Below, piece by piece: positions 1 through 8,867 of a stretch of 64,000 nucleotides of DNA. A model generated the notes under the pieces. The model was given only the letters and a program-made list of their open reading frames with translations. It did not search any database and was not told where the DNA came from. The stretch is from Pseudovibrio exalbescens (GTDB taxonomy: Bacteria > Pseudomonadota > Alphaproteobacteria > Rhizobiales > Stappiaceae). The first letter of the stretch is position 1, and each line of letters begins with the position of its first letter. The translations under genes were made by a program, and so were the position numbers. The stretch is taken from the NCBI RefSeq assembly GCF_028737195.1, contig NZ_JAQZAJ010000004.1, forward strand, positions 342,652 through 406,651. The letters are read 5' to 3'.

Positions 1-454
1 CGGCGTGGGAGCGGTTAAAGATGCCTGCATCCAGCGACCCATCCTTGATCCCATTTAGCACCGAAGGACCAAAGCCGTGTTGCAGCTCCACTTCAACTTC
101 GGGGCAGCGCTGCGCCAACTGGGTCAGCAAGCGGCCAACCGCCTCGGCGTTGGACACATCCCCTGCTCCGATGCGGAGCTTGCCGGTGATGCTTCCCTTG
201 ATGCGGGAGGCTTCTGCGATGAGATCCTGATGGACACTCAAAGTGGCTTCGGCCTTGATGAGAAGACGTGCGCCCGCGTTGGTGAGCACCATCCCGCGGG
301 CGGTGCGTTCAAAGACCTCAAGGCCCAGTGTTTCTTCAATGGCCTTGATGTGCGCGCTGACGGCAGGTTGGCTCAGGTTGAGCTTTTCTGAGGCGCGGGT
401 GATGCTGCCCTCCCGCGCCACACTCACAAATGTCTTCAGCTGATAGATTTCCAT
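1..454 (-). CDS. LysR-family transcriptional regulator, N-terminal part (cut by window edge)
   Basis: The frame read leftward from an ATG at 454 runs open to the window edge, so about 151 N-terminal residues are visible. The first 60 residues form a typical LysR winged helix-turn-helix (start MEIYQLKTFVSVAREGSITR, then SQPAVSAHIKAIEETLG and FERT). A linker helix and the start of the effector-binding domain (GKLRIGAGDV) follow. LysR proteins are usually about 300 residues, so roughly half is missing. It lies 48 bp downstream of the SLC13 carrier gene on the same strand, so it may be the last gene of the nucleobase-type uptake operon and act on it; that role is inferred. The family call is secure, but the ligand cannot be read from the sequence. 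Confidence 0.92.
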   Translation of the reverse strand, partial: MEIYQLKTFVSVAREGSITRASEKLNLSQPAVSAHIKAIEETLGLEVFERTARGMVLTNAGARLLIKAEATLSVHQDLIAEASRIKGSITGKLRIGAGDVSNAEAVGRLLTQLAQRCPEVEVELQHGFGPSVLNGIKDGSLDAGIFNRSHA

Positions 455-502
455 CAGAGATCTTTCCGGTTGCCATCGCGCTCTGGATGGTTGCCTTGCA
501 GT

Positions 503-2017
503 TTAGACCAAGCCAAGCAGATGCCACCAGAGCAGATCAAGCGGCCAGAGGATAAACGCCCCAAGAAAGAACAGGGTGAGACACACCTTGGTCACGGCTC
601 CAATGGTCAGGTTGCCAATCTGCATGGCGGCTACCAGTGGCGGTGCCTGATAGGGCAAGAACACATTGGAGAACGCCAAGACCTGCGTCATCAGTACGGT
701 GGAGAGGGGAAGTCCGGTCAGGGCCGCAAGGTCTTGCGCCATGGGTGTCATGACAGCAGGAACGCCCGGCAGGTTGGTGACAAGGGCGACAAGCGACGAG
801 ATGCCCGTGAGCACGCTCACATTCCACAGTTGTGCGCTTTGGTCAAACGAAGCGTAGGCTGAGATGGAGTGTACGAAGACCTCCCCCAGTCCCGTTTCGG
901 AGATAACAGAGCCAAGGCCGATGAACCCAACGACAAAGAACAGGGAGGCATAGTTCAGCTTTTCAAAGCAGTCTTTGGCGGCAAGGTTTGTTTGGGGCAG
1001 CAGGCAGTAGATTGCAGCGCCCATGGCAACCCAGCCCGGTGACACATGGTGAATGCTGTCCGTCAGCCAGAGCCCAAGGCAAAGAGCAAGAACGGCCAAT
1101 AGGTGGCGTTCGTGACCGGAAAGCGGCGCGGCCGGGCCATCGGTTTTGGCGCTGTGGGTTGGGTCTTGATCCGGAAACAGCCAGGCAATCACAAAAAGCA
1201 TGAGAACAGCTTTCAGCGCACCAAGAATGGGGAAGTGCAGCAGCAGATAGTCTGCATAGGAAATCTGGTGGCCGTAGAGCGTCTCCGCCATGCTGGACAG
1301 GATGAGGTTCGGCACGTTTGCAGGCAAAATGGTGAGTGCTGGCATGAAGGTGGCAAAGGAAGCTGCGAGCACCATGCCCGTGCGGCCGTTAGAGCCTTCA
1401 CCGTACCCCATGCGTCCGGCCAGCGTGATGATGATGGGCACCATGATGACGATGCGGCCAATGGCGGATGGAATGACAAAACTGAGCGCCAAGGCAAACA
1501 CGATGACGCCGCCTAAAACGCCGCGATAGGAGCTTCCAAGGAGCCGTGCAATCAGCACTGCTGCGCGTTGATCGAGTCCGGTAAAGCGGATGGAGGCATT
1601 CAGAACCAGGCTGGCAAACAGCAGCCAGAATGTTGAAGAGCCGAAACCGGAGAACACCGTCTGTGCCGGGGCAATCTGAAACACAACCACAATCAGGAAG
1701 AACAGCAGGGACGTCCAGTGCAGAGGGACGACGGCAGTCGCCCACATGCCAATGCAGAACACGACCAGTGCGCAAGCCGCCGCCATGGATGGGGTCAAAG
1801 CAGAGGCGGTCAGCAAGCCGACGCCTGCACTCGCTACAATAATGATGGAAAGCTGCACCTTTTGTGCTGCGGAAAAGGTGGAGAGAGCGACCTGGGTGGC
1901 TGGGGCATTGCTGCGGCTGGCTGGCGAGGCATCGCTCTTTGGGGAAAGCGTTGTATCTGTCATGGGCAGGACCATGCCCGCTGAGTCCCACAAGGTCCAA
2001 TTGTATATTCTGAGCAT
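503..2017 (-). CDS. SLC13/DASS-family anion or dicarboxylate carrier
   Basis: A polytopic inner-membrane protein of about 504 residues with roughly 11-12 hydrophobic segments. Features typical of the divalent-anion:sodium symporter family are visible: a paired-repeat layout, a segment around PSAIGRIVIMVPI, and a second half with GFIGLGSVISETGLG and TNLPGVPAVMTP. The family moves carboxylates, sulfate or related anions with Na+ or H+; the substrate is unknown here. The start at 2017 is chosen because AAAAGGTGAGGGG lies just before that ATG. A second ATG at 1963 (MTDTTL) would give 486 residues and cannot be excluded. It follows the deaminase gene on the same strand after about 100 bp and precedes the LysR gene, so it probably shares the operon and may handle a carboxylated product. 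Confidence 0.82.
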   Translation of the reverse strand: MLRIYNWTLWDSAGMVLPMTDTTLSPKSDASPASRSNAPATQVALSTFSAAQKVQLSIIIVASAGVGLLTASALTPSMAAACALVVFCIGMWATAVVPLHWTSLLFFLIVVVFQIAPAQTVFSGFGSSTFWLLFASLVLNASIRFTGLDQRAAVLIARLLGSSYRGVLGGVIVFALALSFVIPSAIGRIVIMVPIIITLAGRMGYGEGSNGRTGMVLAASFATFMPALTILPANVPNLILSSMAETLYGHQISYADYLLLHFPILGALKAVLMLFVIAWLFPDQDPTHSAKTDGPAAPLSGHERHLLAVLALCLGLWLTDSIHHVSPGWVAMGAAIYCLLPQTNLAAKDCFEKLNYASLFFVVGFIGLGSVISETGLGEVFVHSISAYASFDQSAQLWNVSVLTGISSLVALVTNLPGVPAVMTPMAQDLAALTGLPLSTVLMTQVLAFSNVFLPYQAPPLVAAMQIGNLTIGAVTKVCLTLFFLGAFILWPLDLLWWHLLGLV

Positions 2018-2020
2018 ACC

Positions 2021-2037
2021 CCTCACCTTTTGTGAGG
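2021..2037 (-). promoter_or_regulatory. Stem-loop covering the Shine-Dalgarno of the SLC13 gene
   Basis: On the minus strand the sequence reads CCTCAC-aaaag-GTGAGG, a perfect 6-bp stem with a 5-base loop. The right arm is the ribosome binding site of the start at 2017. Pairing would mask it, so translation could be modulated. No ligand or protein partner is evident. Confidence 0.4.
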
Positions 2038-2118
2038 ACCGGTCAGCCCCCCCCCGCCTCACCCGGCCTCAGCTTTCAAGCCGAGACCTGGTCCGGTGGG
2101 AGGGCTGCTCTCAGCGCG

Positions 2119-3411
2119 TCATGCGTCTTTGGGCTGGTAGTCCGCAGGGTTCACATTTGCGGGGCGGCCCTCGATTGAAAGATGTGTGGTGCGTGGTTCG
2201 CTTCGGGCAATGACCTTGCCTCGGCGGACAACGGCCAAACGGGCGGCTTTGAGACGCAGGGCCTCAATGGTGTCCCGTGCCTGCAGCAGCACGAAGTCCG
2301 CATTGCAGCCGCGCTCAACACCGTATCCTTCCAGCTGCATGATCCCGGCCGGGTTCTTGGTGACCGCATCGAAGCAGTAGCGCATGTCATTACGGCTGGT
2401 AAGCTGAGCCACATGCAGCCCCATGCTCGCCACTTCCAACATGTCCGCATTGCCGAGGGAATACCAAGGGTCCATCACGCAGTCATGGCCGAACGCCACG
2501 TTGATGTGGTGCGCGCGCAGTTCCGGCACACGGGTCTGGCCCCGGCGCTTGGGGTACGTGTCGTGACGCCCCTGAAGCACAATGTTGATGAGCGGGTTGG
2601 CAATGGCAGAGACCCCCGCTTCTGCCATGAGCGGCAGCAGCTTGGAGACGTAGTAGTTGTCCATTGAGTGCATGGAAGTGAGGTGCGACCCTGCCACTCT
2701 GCCCTGAAGGCCAAGTCTTTGGGTCTCATAGGCCAGCGCTTCCACGTGACGGGACAGGGGATCATCGGTCTCGTCGCAGTGCATGTCCACCATCAGGCCC
2801 CGATCTGCTGCCAGCTCGCACAGCGCCCGAACCGAGCGCTTGCCATCTTCCATGGTCCGCTCAAAGTGCGGGATGCCGCCGACCACATCCATGCCCCTAT
2901 CCAGCGCGCGCTTCATGTTTTCTTGGGAAGTGGGGAAGCGGTAGTAGCCGTCCTGAGGGAACGCGACCAGCTGAAGATCGATGTAGGGGGCGACTTTCTT
3001 TTTCACCTCAAGAAGCGCTTCCACGCCCAGAAGCCGATCATCGCAAATGTCCACGTGGCTGCGGATGGCCAAAAGGCCTTGAGACACCGCAAGATCGCAG
3101 TATTTTAATGCCCGCTCGACAACTGCGTCTACGGTGAGAAGCGGCTTCAGTTCAGCCCACAAGCTGATGCCTTCGAGCAAGGTGCCGCTTTCGTTCATGC
3201 GTGGCAGGCCGAGGGAAAGCGTTGCGTCCATATGGAAGTGGCTGTCCACAAACGGCGGGCTGACCAGATAGCCCTGTGCGTCCAGCACCTCACCGGCTTC
3301 TGCCGTTATGCCGCGCTCGATGGCGGTGATCTTGCCGCCACTGACGGCGATGTCCATGCCGGTTTCACCGGTGGTGAGTGTTGCGTTTTTAACCAGTAGA
3401 TCCAGAGACAT
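2119..3411 (-). CDS. codA: Cytosine deaminase-like amidohydrolase (CodA type)
   Basis: A 430-residue cytoplasmic metal-dependent amidohydrolase, close to the 427 residues of E. coli CodA. The metal and catalytic residues line up with CodA at a constant offset of 3: HFH at residues 58-60, HCDE at 211-214, SHLTSMH with H243, and FGHDCVMDPWYSLGNADML with D310. CodA hydrolyses cytosine to uracil and ammonia. Relatives act on isoguanine, creatinine or N-acyl substrates, so the exact substrate is open, though the FGHD...DPWY block favours the CodA branch. It lies between a BMP-type ABC importer and an SLC13 carrier on the same strand, 52 bp after the last permease gene, which fits salvage of an imported nucleobase as a nitrogen source. 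Confidence 0.82.
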   Translation of the reverse strand: MSLDLLVKNATLTTGETGMDIAVSGGKITAIERGITAEAGEVLDAQGYLVSPPFVDSHFHMDATLSLGLPRMNESGTLLEGISLWAELKPLLTVDAVVERALKYCDLAVSQGLLAIRSHVDICDDRLLGVEALLEVKKKVAPYIDLQLVAFPQDGYYRFPTSQENMKRALDRGMDVVGGIPHFERTMEDGKRSVRALCELAADRGLMVDMHCDETDDPLSRHVEALAYETQRLGLQGRVAGSHLTSMHSMDNYYVSKLLPLMAEAGVSAIANPLINIVLQGRHDTYPKRRGQTRVPELRAHHINVAFGHDCVMDPWYSLGNADMLEVASMGLHVAQLTSRNDMRYCFDAVTKNPAGIMQLEGYGVERGCNADFVLLQARDTIEALRLKAARLAVVRRGKVIARSEPRTTHLSIEGRPANVNPADYQPKDA

Positions 3412-3463
3412 GAGGTCTGCCTGTCGTCACGAGTAATCTTGAGTAATGGGGCGCGCCTTCGGG

Positions 3464-4405
3464 CTAGCGCTGCCCCCGGAAGTAAGGTTGCAAAAGCGCC
3501 CTCGGATAGTCAGCCTTGCGGGCAACGATCACCAGCGCCACGATGGAGAGCACATAGGGGATCATGAGGAAGATCTGCGAGGGAATGGCACCGCCAACTT
3601 CGTTTTGCAGGCGGATTTGAAAGGCGTCAAAGGCACCAAACAGCACCGCTCCCAGTAGCGCCTTGCCGGGCCGCCACGATGCAAACACCACCAGCGCGAT
3701 GCAGATCCAGCCGCGCCCATTGATCATGCCGAAGAAGAAAGCATCAAACGCGGACATGGTGAGGAACGCACCGCCCAGAGCCATAAGCGCGGAGCCCACC
3801 ATGACAGCGCCAATGCGCAGGCCATAAACGGAGAGCCCCTGGGCTTCCACAGCAGCGGGGTTGTCTCCCACGGCGCGGATCGCCAGCCCAAGCGGCGTGC
3901 GATAAAGCACAAATCCAACCACCAGCACGAGGGCCAGTGCAAGGAACGTCATGGGCGTTTGCTGAAACAGCGCCGGGCCAATGAACGGCAGGTCCGACAG
4001 CCCCGGCACATCCAGCGGCTGGAAGGCCTCAATGCGCGGCGGTGAGGAAACGTTGGGCAAGGCCGTGCGATAGGTGAAGTAGCTCACGGCGGTGGCAAAC
4101 AGGGTGATGCCAAGGCCGGAGACGTGCTGTGACAGCCCAAGGGGCACGGTGAGAATGCCATGGAGCAGGCCAAACACGGCTCCGCACCCGGCCGCAACAG
4201 CAACGCCGGTCCAAAGATCGGCCCCAAGCCAGACCGCCATCCAGCCGGTCATGGCCCCGACAACGAAAATGCCCTCAATGCCAAGGTTCAGCACTCCAGC
4301 GCGCTCGCAAATGAGCGCTCCCAGAACGCCGAAGATAAGCGGTGTGGCAATGCGAATGGCAGCGGCCCAGAAACTGGCGGAGGTCAGAATGTCAACGTAT
4401 TCCAT
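3464..4405 (-). CDS. BMP-type ABC importer permease, second subunit (nucleoside-like)
   Basis: A 313-residue inner-membrane permease of the COG1079 type, with about 8-10 hydrophobic segments and the family block GVLGALICERAGVLNLGIEG near the N-terminus. The start at 4405 (MEYVDILTS) is preceded by GAGGAG seven bases upstream, and the stop of the preceding permease gene ends one base before it. An in-frame extension to 4495 runs back into that gene and is rejected. It should form the transmembrane channel with the neighbouring permease, powered by the double ATPase. Characterised relatives import nucleosides or purines. The substrate here is inferred from the deaminase next door. Confidence 0.9.
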   Translation of the reverse strand: MEYVDILTSASFWAAAIRIATPLIFGVLGALICERAGVLNLGIEGIFVVGAMTGWMAVWLGADLWTGVAVAAGCGAVFGLLHGILTVPLGLSQHVSGLGITLFATAVSYFTYRTALPNVSSPPRIEAFQPLDVPGLSDLPFIGPALFQQTPMTFLALALVLVVGFVLYRTPLGLAIRAVGDNPAAVEAQGLSVYGLRIGAVMVGSALMALGGAFLTMSAFDAFFFGMINGRGWICIALVVFASWRPGKALLGAVLFGAFDAFQIRLQNEVGGAIPSQIFLMIPYVLSIVALVIVARKADYPRALLQPYFRGQR

Positions 4406-4406
4406 T

Positions 4407-5498
4407 TCAGAACTCCTCGGCTTCTTTTTTCTTTGGCAGCTTGGGCCTGACGAACCGCACCTTGAACCGCACGAACAGCCCCGAGACCAGCACACAGAGC
4501 AGCGACAGCGCCACGATGAGATCTGCGATGTAATTGGAAACGCCCATGGCGCGGCTCATGCTGTCCGCCCCCACAAAAACGGCGGCGATGAAGATGGCCG
4601 CAGCCACAACGCCGAGGGGCGACAGGCCCGCCAGCATGGCAACCACGATGCCGGTATAGCCAAAACCGGGCGACAGATCCGCGGTCAGGTAGCCTTTGAG
4701 GCCCGCTACTTCCGAGACACCGGCAAGGCCAGCCAAGGCCCCGGAAAGAAGCCCCACCTTGACGTAGGTCGCTGTGACGGGGATGCCCGCATGCCGGGCG
4801 GCGGAGACGTTCTCTCCCGTCGCGCGGATTTCAAAGCCCCAGACGCTTCGGGTCATGATGATGAAAACGATGAGCGCCGACACCAGAGCGATGACCAGGC
4901 CCCAATGAACGCGCAGACGCGGGAACATCTTGGGTAAAGTGGCCGCTGCAGAAATGGGCTCGGACTGAGGCCAGCCCATGCCCATGGGGTCTTTCATCGG
5001 CCCCTCCAGCATCATCTGCACAAACAGCAGCACCACGAAATTCAGGAGCAATGTGGTGACCACCTCATCAGCCCCAAGCTTGGTCTTCAAAAGGGTCGGG
5101 ACCAGCATCAAGGTGCCGCCCGCCATCATGCCAGCAGCGATGATGAGCGGGATCATGATGTAGGGCGGCGCCGCGATGGCACCTGAGCCCACGGCGACAG
5201 CGGCCAGAGCCCCCACATAAAGCTGGCCCTCGGCCCCGATGTTCCAGAGTTTGGCCTTGAAGGCGATGGAAGCCGCAAGGCCTGTGAGGATCAAGGGCGT
5301 GGCGCGGGCGAGCAGCTCGGAAATGGCGAAGGGCGAGCCGAATGCGCCTTTTGCCATGGCAATGAAAGCCCCTTGAACATCCGCCCCCGCCGCAGAAATG
5401 GGGATAGCGGCCAAGGCCAGAGCGGCGATGCCCGCAATGACAGGCACGAGAAAAGCATAGGTGGAAGAAACGTGCTCGCGCGGTTCGAACCGGATCAT
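4407..5498 (-). CDS. BMP-type ABC importer permease, first subunit (nucleoside-like)
   Basis: A 363-residue integral membrane permease of the COG4603 type. The motif GAEGQLYVGALAAVAVGS is the usual signature of this subunit, followed by the conserved GADEVVTTLLLNF segment. About nine to ten transmembrane helices are apparent. The start codon at 5498 overlaps the stop of the ATPase gene (ATGA), which indicates translational coupling. The C-terminus is short and basic/acidic (RPKLPKKKEAEEF) and lies just before the next permease start. Family knowledge supports nucleoside or related uptake; no substrate residues can be judged from sequence alone. Confidence 0.9.
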   Translation of the reverse strand: MIRFEPREHVSSTYAFLVPVIAGIAALALAAIPISAAGADVQGAFIAMAKGAFGSPFAISELLARATPLILTGLAASIAFKAKLWNIGAEGQLYVGALAAVAVGSGAIAAPPYIMIPLIIAAGMMAGGTLMLVPTLLKTKLGADEVVTTLLLNFVVLLFVQMMLEGPMKDPMGMGWPQSEPISAAATLPKMFPRLRVHWGLVIALVSALIVFIIMTRSVWGFEIRATGENVSAARHAGIPVTATYVKVGLLSGALAGLAGVSEVAGLKGYLTADLSPGFGYTGIVVAMLAGLSPLGVVAAAIFIAAVFVGADSMSRAMGVSNYIADLIVALSLLCVLVSGLFVRFKVRFVRPKLPKKKEAEEF

Positions 5499-7057
5499 GC
5501 CGCTTCCTCCTTCTTCAGCTCATGGCCTGCCATCATCAGACCCACGGAGCTCTTATCCAGCTCTTCCGTGCGGATGGGCTCGGAAAGATGGCCACGGTGA
5601 ATGACCGCAATGCGATCGGAAAGCTGGAACAGTTCGTCGAGATCTTCGGAGATGAGCAAGACCCCAGCCCCTCTATCGCGCGCTTCCAGCAAGCGGCGGT
5701 GAACTTCTGCGGTCGCCCCCACATCAAGCCCGCGAGACGGCTGTGCTGCGAGCACCAGTGCGGGATGCTGGTCCAGCGTCCGGGCCAGAACGATTTTCTG
5801 AATGTTGCCGCCTGAAAGCAGGCGTGCGCGGGCTTTGGCCCCCGGACAGCGAATGTCATAGGCCTTGATGGCGGCTTCTGCCCGGCGCTTGATGGCTCCG
5901 TACCGGAGCAGCCCAAAGCGCTGATAAGCGGGGCGGCGGATTTCTTCAATCACCAGATTGCTGGCGACGGACATGGAGCCCACGATGCCATCGTGGTGAC
6001 GATCTTCAGGAATGCGCGCAACGCCCTGCCTGATGGCAGCGCTTGCTTTGGCCGGCAACGGCTTGCCTTCCAATTTCAGTGTGCCGCTGGTGGCCGGTAT
6101 CAGGCCGGAGATGAGCTGCTGCAATGTGGACTGGCCATTTCCGGAAACACCTGCGAGGCCAATGATTTCGCCGCGGCGTAACGTCAGGGAGACGTGGTCC
6201 AGCGCCTCGCGCCCCTCACCCGCGCTCACCTTGTCGAGCACCAATAGCGGCTTGCCCGGGTTGCCCGGAGTGCGCTGGACGGCCTCAACGCTGTGGCCCA
6301 CCATGAGGTCCGCCAGCATTTGCCTGTCGCATATCGAAGTGGCAAGATCTGCAACGATTTCGCCGCTGCGCAGTACAGCAACCCGGTCTGAGTGGCCCAG
6401 CACCTCTGCCATCTTGTGGGAGATGAAGATGATGCCGAGGCCCTGTGAAGACAGCTTCTTGAGGGTGGCGAACAGGCTCTCGGATTCCTGCGGCGTGAGC
6501 ACTGCGGTTGGTTCGTCGAGTACAAGAATGCGGGCGTCGCGATAAAGCGCCTTCAGGATCTCAACCCGCTGACGCTCGCCAACAGCGAGGCGGGAGACCC
6601 TTACATCCAGATCAACCTCCAGACCAGAGGCCTCCATCAGGCTTTCCAGCTTGGCACGGGCCTTTGAGCGGGAAAAGCGCATCGCCCACAGGCTTTCAGT
6701 CCCCAAAACGATGTTCTCAAGCCCGCTGAGGTTCTCAGCCAATGTAAAGTGTTGATGCACCATGCCGATGCCAGCGTCCAGCGCGGCGTGGGGAGCACCG
6801 GGCTCCAGAACGTGCATGTCGCCGTTCCATCCGCGCACCCGCACTGCGCCCTCCTCTGCCACATAGTGCCCAAACAAGATGTTCATGAGCGTGGTCTTGC
6901 CCGCACCATTTTCGCCCAGAAGTGCCACAATTTCACCGGCGTGCAAGTCCAGCGAAACATCCTTGTTGGCAATGAGGTCTCCAAAGCGCTTGGTAATGGA
7001 GTCCAAAGCCAGAAGCAGGTTCTGACTCATCTCCCTTTCGTGATCTTCTTGCGCCAT
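5495..7057 (-). CDS. Double ABC ATPase of a BMP-type nucleoside-like importer
   Basis: A 520-residue cytoplasmic ATPase with two fused ABC modules, as in CUT2 and BMP-type importers. Module one has a full Walker A (GENGAGKTT), a signature-like LAVGERQRVEI and Walker B VLDEPTAVLTP. Module two is degenerate: the P-loop is GVSGNGQST, Walker B is ALVLAAQPSRGLD without the catalytic glutamate, while LSGGNIQK is intact. This asymmetry is normal for the family and suggests one hydrolytic site. The start at 7057 is preceded by AGGTGAGGGC; a further ATG at 7030 is possible, while the longer frame to 7141 overlaps an intergenic hairpin. It overlaps the next permease gene by 4 bp. Confidence 0.9.
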   Translation of the reverse strand: MAQEDHEREMSQNLLLALDSITKRFGDLIANKDVSLDLHAGEIVALLGENGAGKTTLMNILFGHYVAEEGAVRVRGWNGDMHVLEPGAPHAALDAGIGMVHQHFTLAENLSGLENIVLGTESLWAMRFSRSKARAKLESLMEASGLEVDLDVRVSRLAVGERQRVEILKALYRDARILVLDEPTAVLTPQESESLFATLKKLSSQGLGIIFISHKMAEVLGHSDRVAVLRSGEIVADLATSICDRQMLADLMVGHSVEAVQRTPGNPGKPLLVLDKVSAGEGREALDHVSLTLRRGEIIGLAGVSGNGQSTLQQLISGLIPATSGTLKLEGKPLPAKASAAIRQGVARIPEDRHHDGIVGSMSVASNLVIEEIRRPAYQRFGLLRYGAIKRRAEAAIKAYDIRCPGAKARARLLSGGNIQKIVLARTLDQHPALVLAAQPSRGLDVGATAEVHRRLLEARDRGAGVLLISEDLDELFQLSDRIAVIHRGHLSEPIRTEELDKSSVGLMMAGHELKKEEAA

Positions 7058-7118
7058 TATGCCCTCACCTGACCTGAACACGGCTCTTTCGAGAACCGGA
7101 GAGCCGAACCGGAAAACA

Positions 7119-7138
7119 GTCGGGCAAGACCGCCCGAC
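7119..7138 (-). terminator. Hairpin between binding-protein gene and ATPase gene
   Basis: The minus strand reads GTCGGGC-ggtctt-GCCCGAC, a perfect 7-bp stem, followed by TGTTTTC. It sits in the 110-bp gap after the binding-protein gene. In ABC operons such hairpins commonly let most transcripts stop after the binding-protein gene and stabilise its 3' end, so that protein is made in excess. The short T-run suggests partial termination. Confidence 0.55.
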
Positions 7139-7167
7139 CATCTCTCTTGGAAGTCCGAAAGGCCCGG

Positions 7168-8184
7168 TTACATGGTGGACTTGGGCTCGGTGTCGTCGAT
7201 CTCGACGGTGAACGACTTGTCGAGAATGGCCGCTTCTTTTGCCTTTACAGCTTCAAGAGTCTCGGCATCGACAAGGGTTTCGTCGGCAATCAAGCTGCCG
7301 CCACCAAATTCCATGAAGGAATAAACGCCATAGTCTTCACCGGTAAAGGAGCCGTCCTTAACCGCAGCAATGGCCTTGTCGATGGTCGGCTCCATGTGCC
7401 AGATGGCAGAGGCCAGAATGGTGCCAGGGTAGTCGGCGGCAGTGTCAATCACGTTGCCGATGGCGAAGATGCCCTTCTCCTTGGCTGCGTCAGATACGCC
7501 AAACCGCTCTGCGTAAAGGACATCCGCACCGTTTTCGATCATGGCATAGGCGGTTTCCTTGGCCTTTGGCGGATCGTACCAGGAGTTGATGAAGGTCACC
7601 ATGAACTCAACGTCGGGGTTGGTTTCCCGCGCGCCAGCCATGAAGGCATGCATGAGGCGGTTCACCTCAGGAATGGCAAAGCCGCCGACCATGCCGATCT
7701 TGTTGGACTTGGAGGCGGCTCCTGCAATCATACCGGTGAGATAGCTTGGTTCATGGATGAAGTTATCGAACACGGCAAAATTTGGCTCTGCCGCCGGGAA
7801 CGATGACCCCATGAGGAAGGCAACCTCCGGGTATTCCGCTGCAACCGCACGGGCGGCGCGCTCCACGGCAAAGGCCTCTCCAACAATGAGCTGGTTGCCC
7901 GCTTCAGCGTACTCACGCATCACGCGCTCGTAGTCTGTATTGGCGGTGTTTTCAGAGTAAACGTAGGTAATGTCGCCGCGCTCTTGTGCGGCCTTGAGCG
8001 CTTGGTGAATGCGCCCAACCCATTGTTGTTCCACGGGAACTGTGTAGATCGCAGCCACTTTGAGCGGGTCAGCAGCCTTTACGGTGGAAGTACAGAATAA
8101 GGAAACCATCGCGGCCATGGCGATAACAGCAGAGAAGACAGCGCGTCTCGTCCAGCCGGTTGTTTGCTCTACAAACATAAACAC
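7168..8184 (-). CDS. BMP-family substrate-binding lipoprotein-like protein
   Basis: A 338-residue secreted binding protein of the BMP (basic membrane protein/PnrA-like) family. The N-terminus carries an export signal (basic TRRAV, hydrophobic AVIAMAAMVSLFCTS, then VKAAD). The mature part starts with LKVAAIYTVPVEQQWVGRIH, and the motifs VGGFAIPEVNRL and INSWYDPPKAKE are typical. There is a cysteine in the hydrophobic stretch but no clear lipobox, so cleavage by signal peptidase I near VKA-AD is more likely. BMP proteins bind nucleosides or related ligands in the periplasm. It is the first gene of the importer operon; GGGGG lies 5 bases before the start. Ligand identity is inferred from the operon. 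Confidence 0.9.
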   Translation of the reverse strand: MFMFVEQTTGWTRRAVFSAVIAMAAMVSLFCTSTVKAADPLKVAAIYTVPVEQQWVGRIHQALKAAQERGDITYVYSENTANTDYERVMREYAEAGNQLIVGEAFAVERAARAVAAEYPEVAFLMGSSFPAAEPNFAVFDNFIHEPSYLTGMIAGAASKSNKIGMVGGFAIPEVNRLMHAFMAGARETNPDVEFMVTFINSWYDPPKAKETAYAMIENGADVLYAERFGVSDAAKEKGIFAIGNVIDTAADYPGTILASAIWHMEPTIDKAIAAVKDGSFTGEDYGVYSFMEFGGGSLIADETLVDAETLEAVKAKEAAILDKSFTVEIDDTEPKSTM

Positions 8185-8867
8185 CCCCTGATTGAAATTG
8201 GAACCGGATCACCACAGCTCCACGCGTGGAAGCTGTGTCCTGCCCTTCATCGCGGGAATGATGAAAGCGCAATTGCACTTCATAAAGGCATTAAAAACGG
8301 CTTTATACGAGAACAATTCAGGCTTGACTAGCCACTGAGACAAAATAAGGGCACGCCACCCTTACTTGTATGCGCGGAATTTGATGGGATTTCCTTAGTA
8401 AATTCCCATTGCATTGCTGCATTTTTTCTTGTCCGTCCTTGCTGAAAAGGAATGGATTGCACTGTGAGGTCCGGCGAAAATTGCTGGCCAATATTTCAGC
8501 ACGCTCTCAATACTGAATTTTATTGCGGTGTGTAAAATAATTTACAAAGCTGTCATGGTGCCTAGCGTTGTCAAAGAGTTGCGCGATTCTCATCAATTTC
8601 GCCTGCTTGCAGCGATCGGGTGCGTGTAAATGCTTAGCGCCCAAAGTCGGAATCGGGGTGTCGCAACGGCACAAATCCGCAGTTTTCCACCAATCTGGTT
8701 CCATTGAGTAATACATGACGATTTAGGTCAGGTTTTAGTTGCAATCCATTACTTAAAATTAATAGTGAGTTGCAACTAGCCAGGCAGAGGCAGCTCTTGC
8801 GTGTGATTGCACGCTGCCCCCACCCAGCCCACATCCGAAAATCAAACAAAATATTGCGGGGGCAATT
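8185..8867. other. 683-bp intergenic region between divergent uptake genes
   Basis: This AT-rich region separates the divergent binding-protein and TonB-receptor genes and must hold promoters for both. Visible elements are the palindrome TGTAAA-ataa-TTTACA at 8531-8546, a perfect AGTTGCAACT at 8768-8777 with a related TAGTTGCAA copy at 8736-8744, and a G-rich ribosome site (GCGGGGGC) before the TTG at 8868. No convincing gene is seen; open frames inside it have no good start or family features. Confidence 0.6.
8531..8546. promoter_or_regulatory. Candidate operator, TGTAAA-N4-TTTACA
   Basis: Two perfect 6-base arms are separated by ATAA, about 320 bp before the TonB-receptor gene and 350 bp before the binding-protein gene. 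The form fits a dimeric regulator. No cognate regulator can be named from this window. Confidence 0.35.

Noticed and set aside
4092..4937. A 281-residue plus-strand frame opposite the ABC permeases
   Set aside because: It is antisense to two clear permease genes and has no ribosome site or domain; the composition reflects the opposite coding strand.
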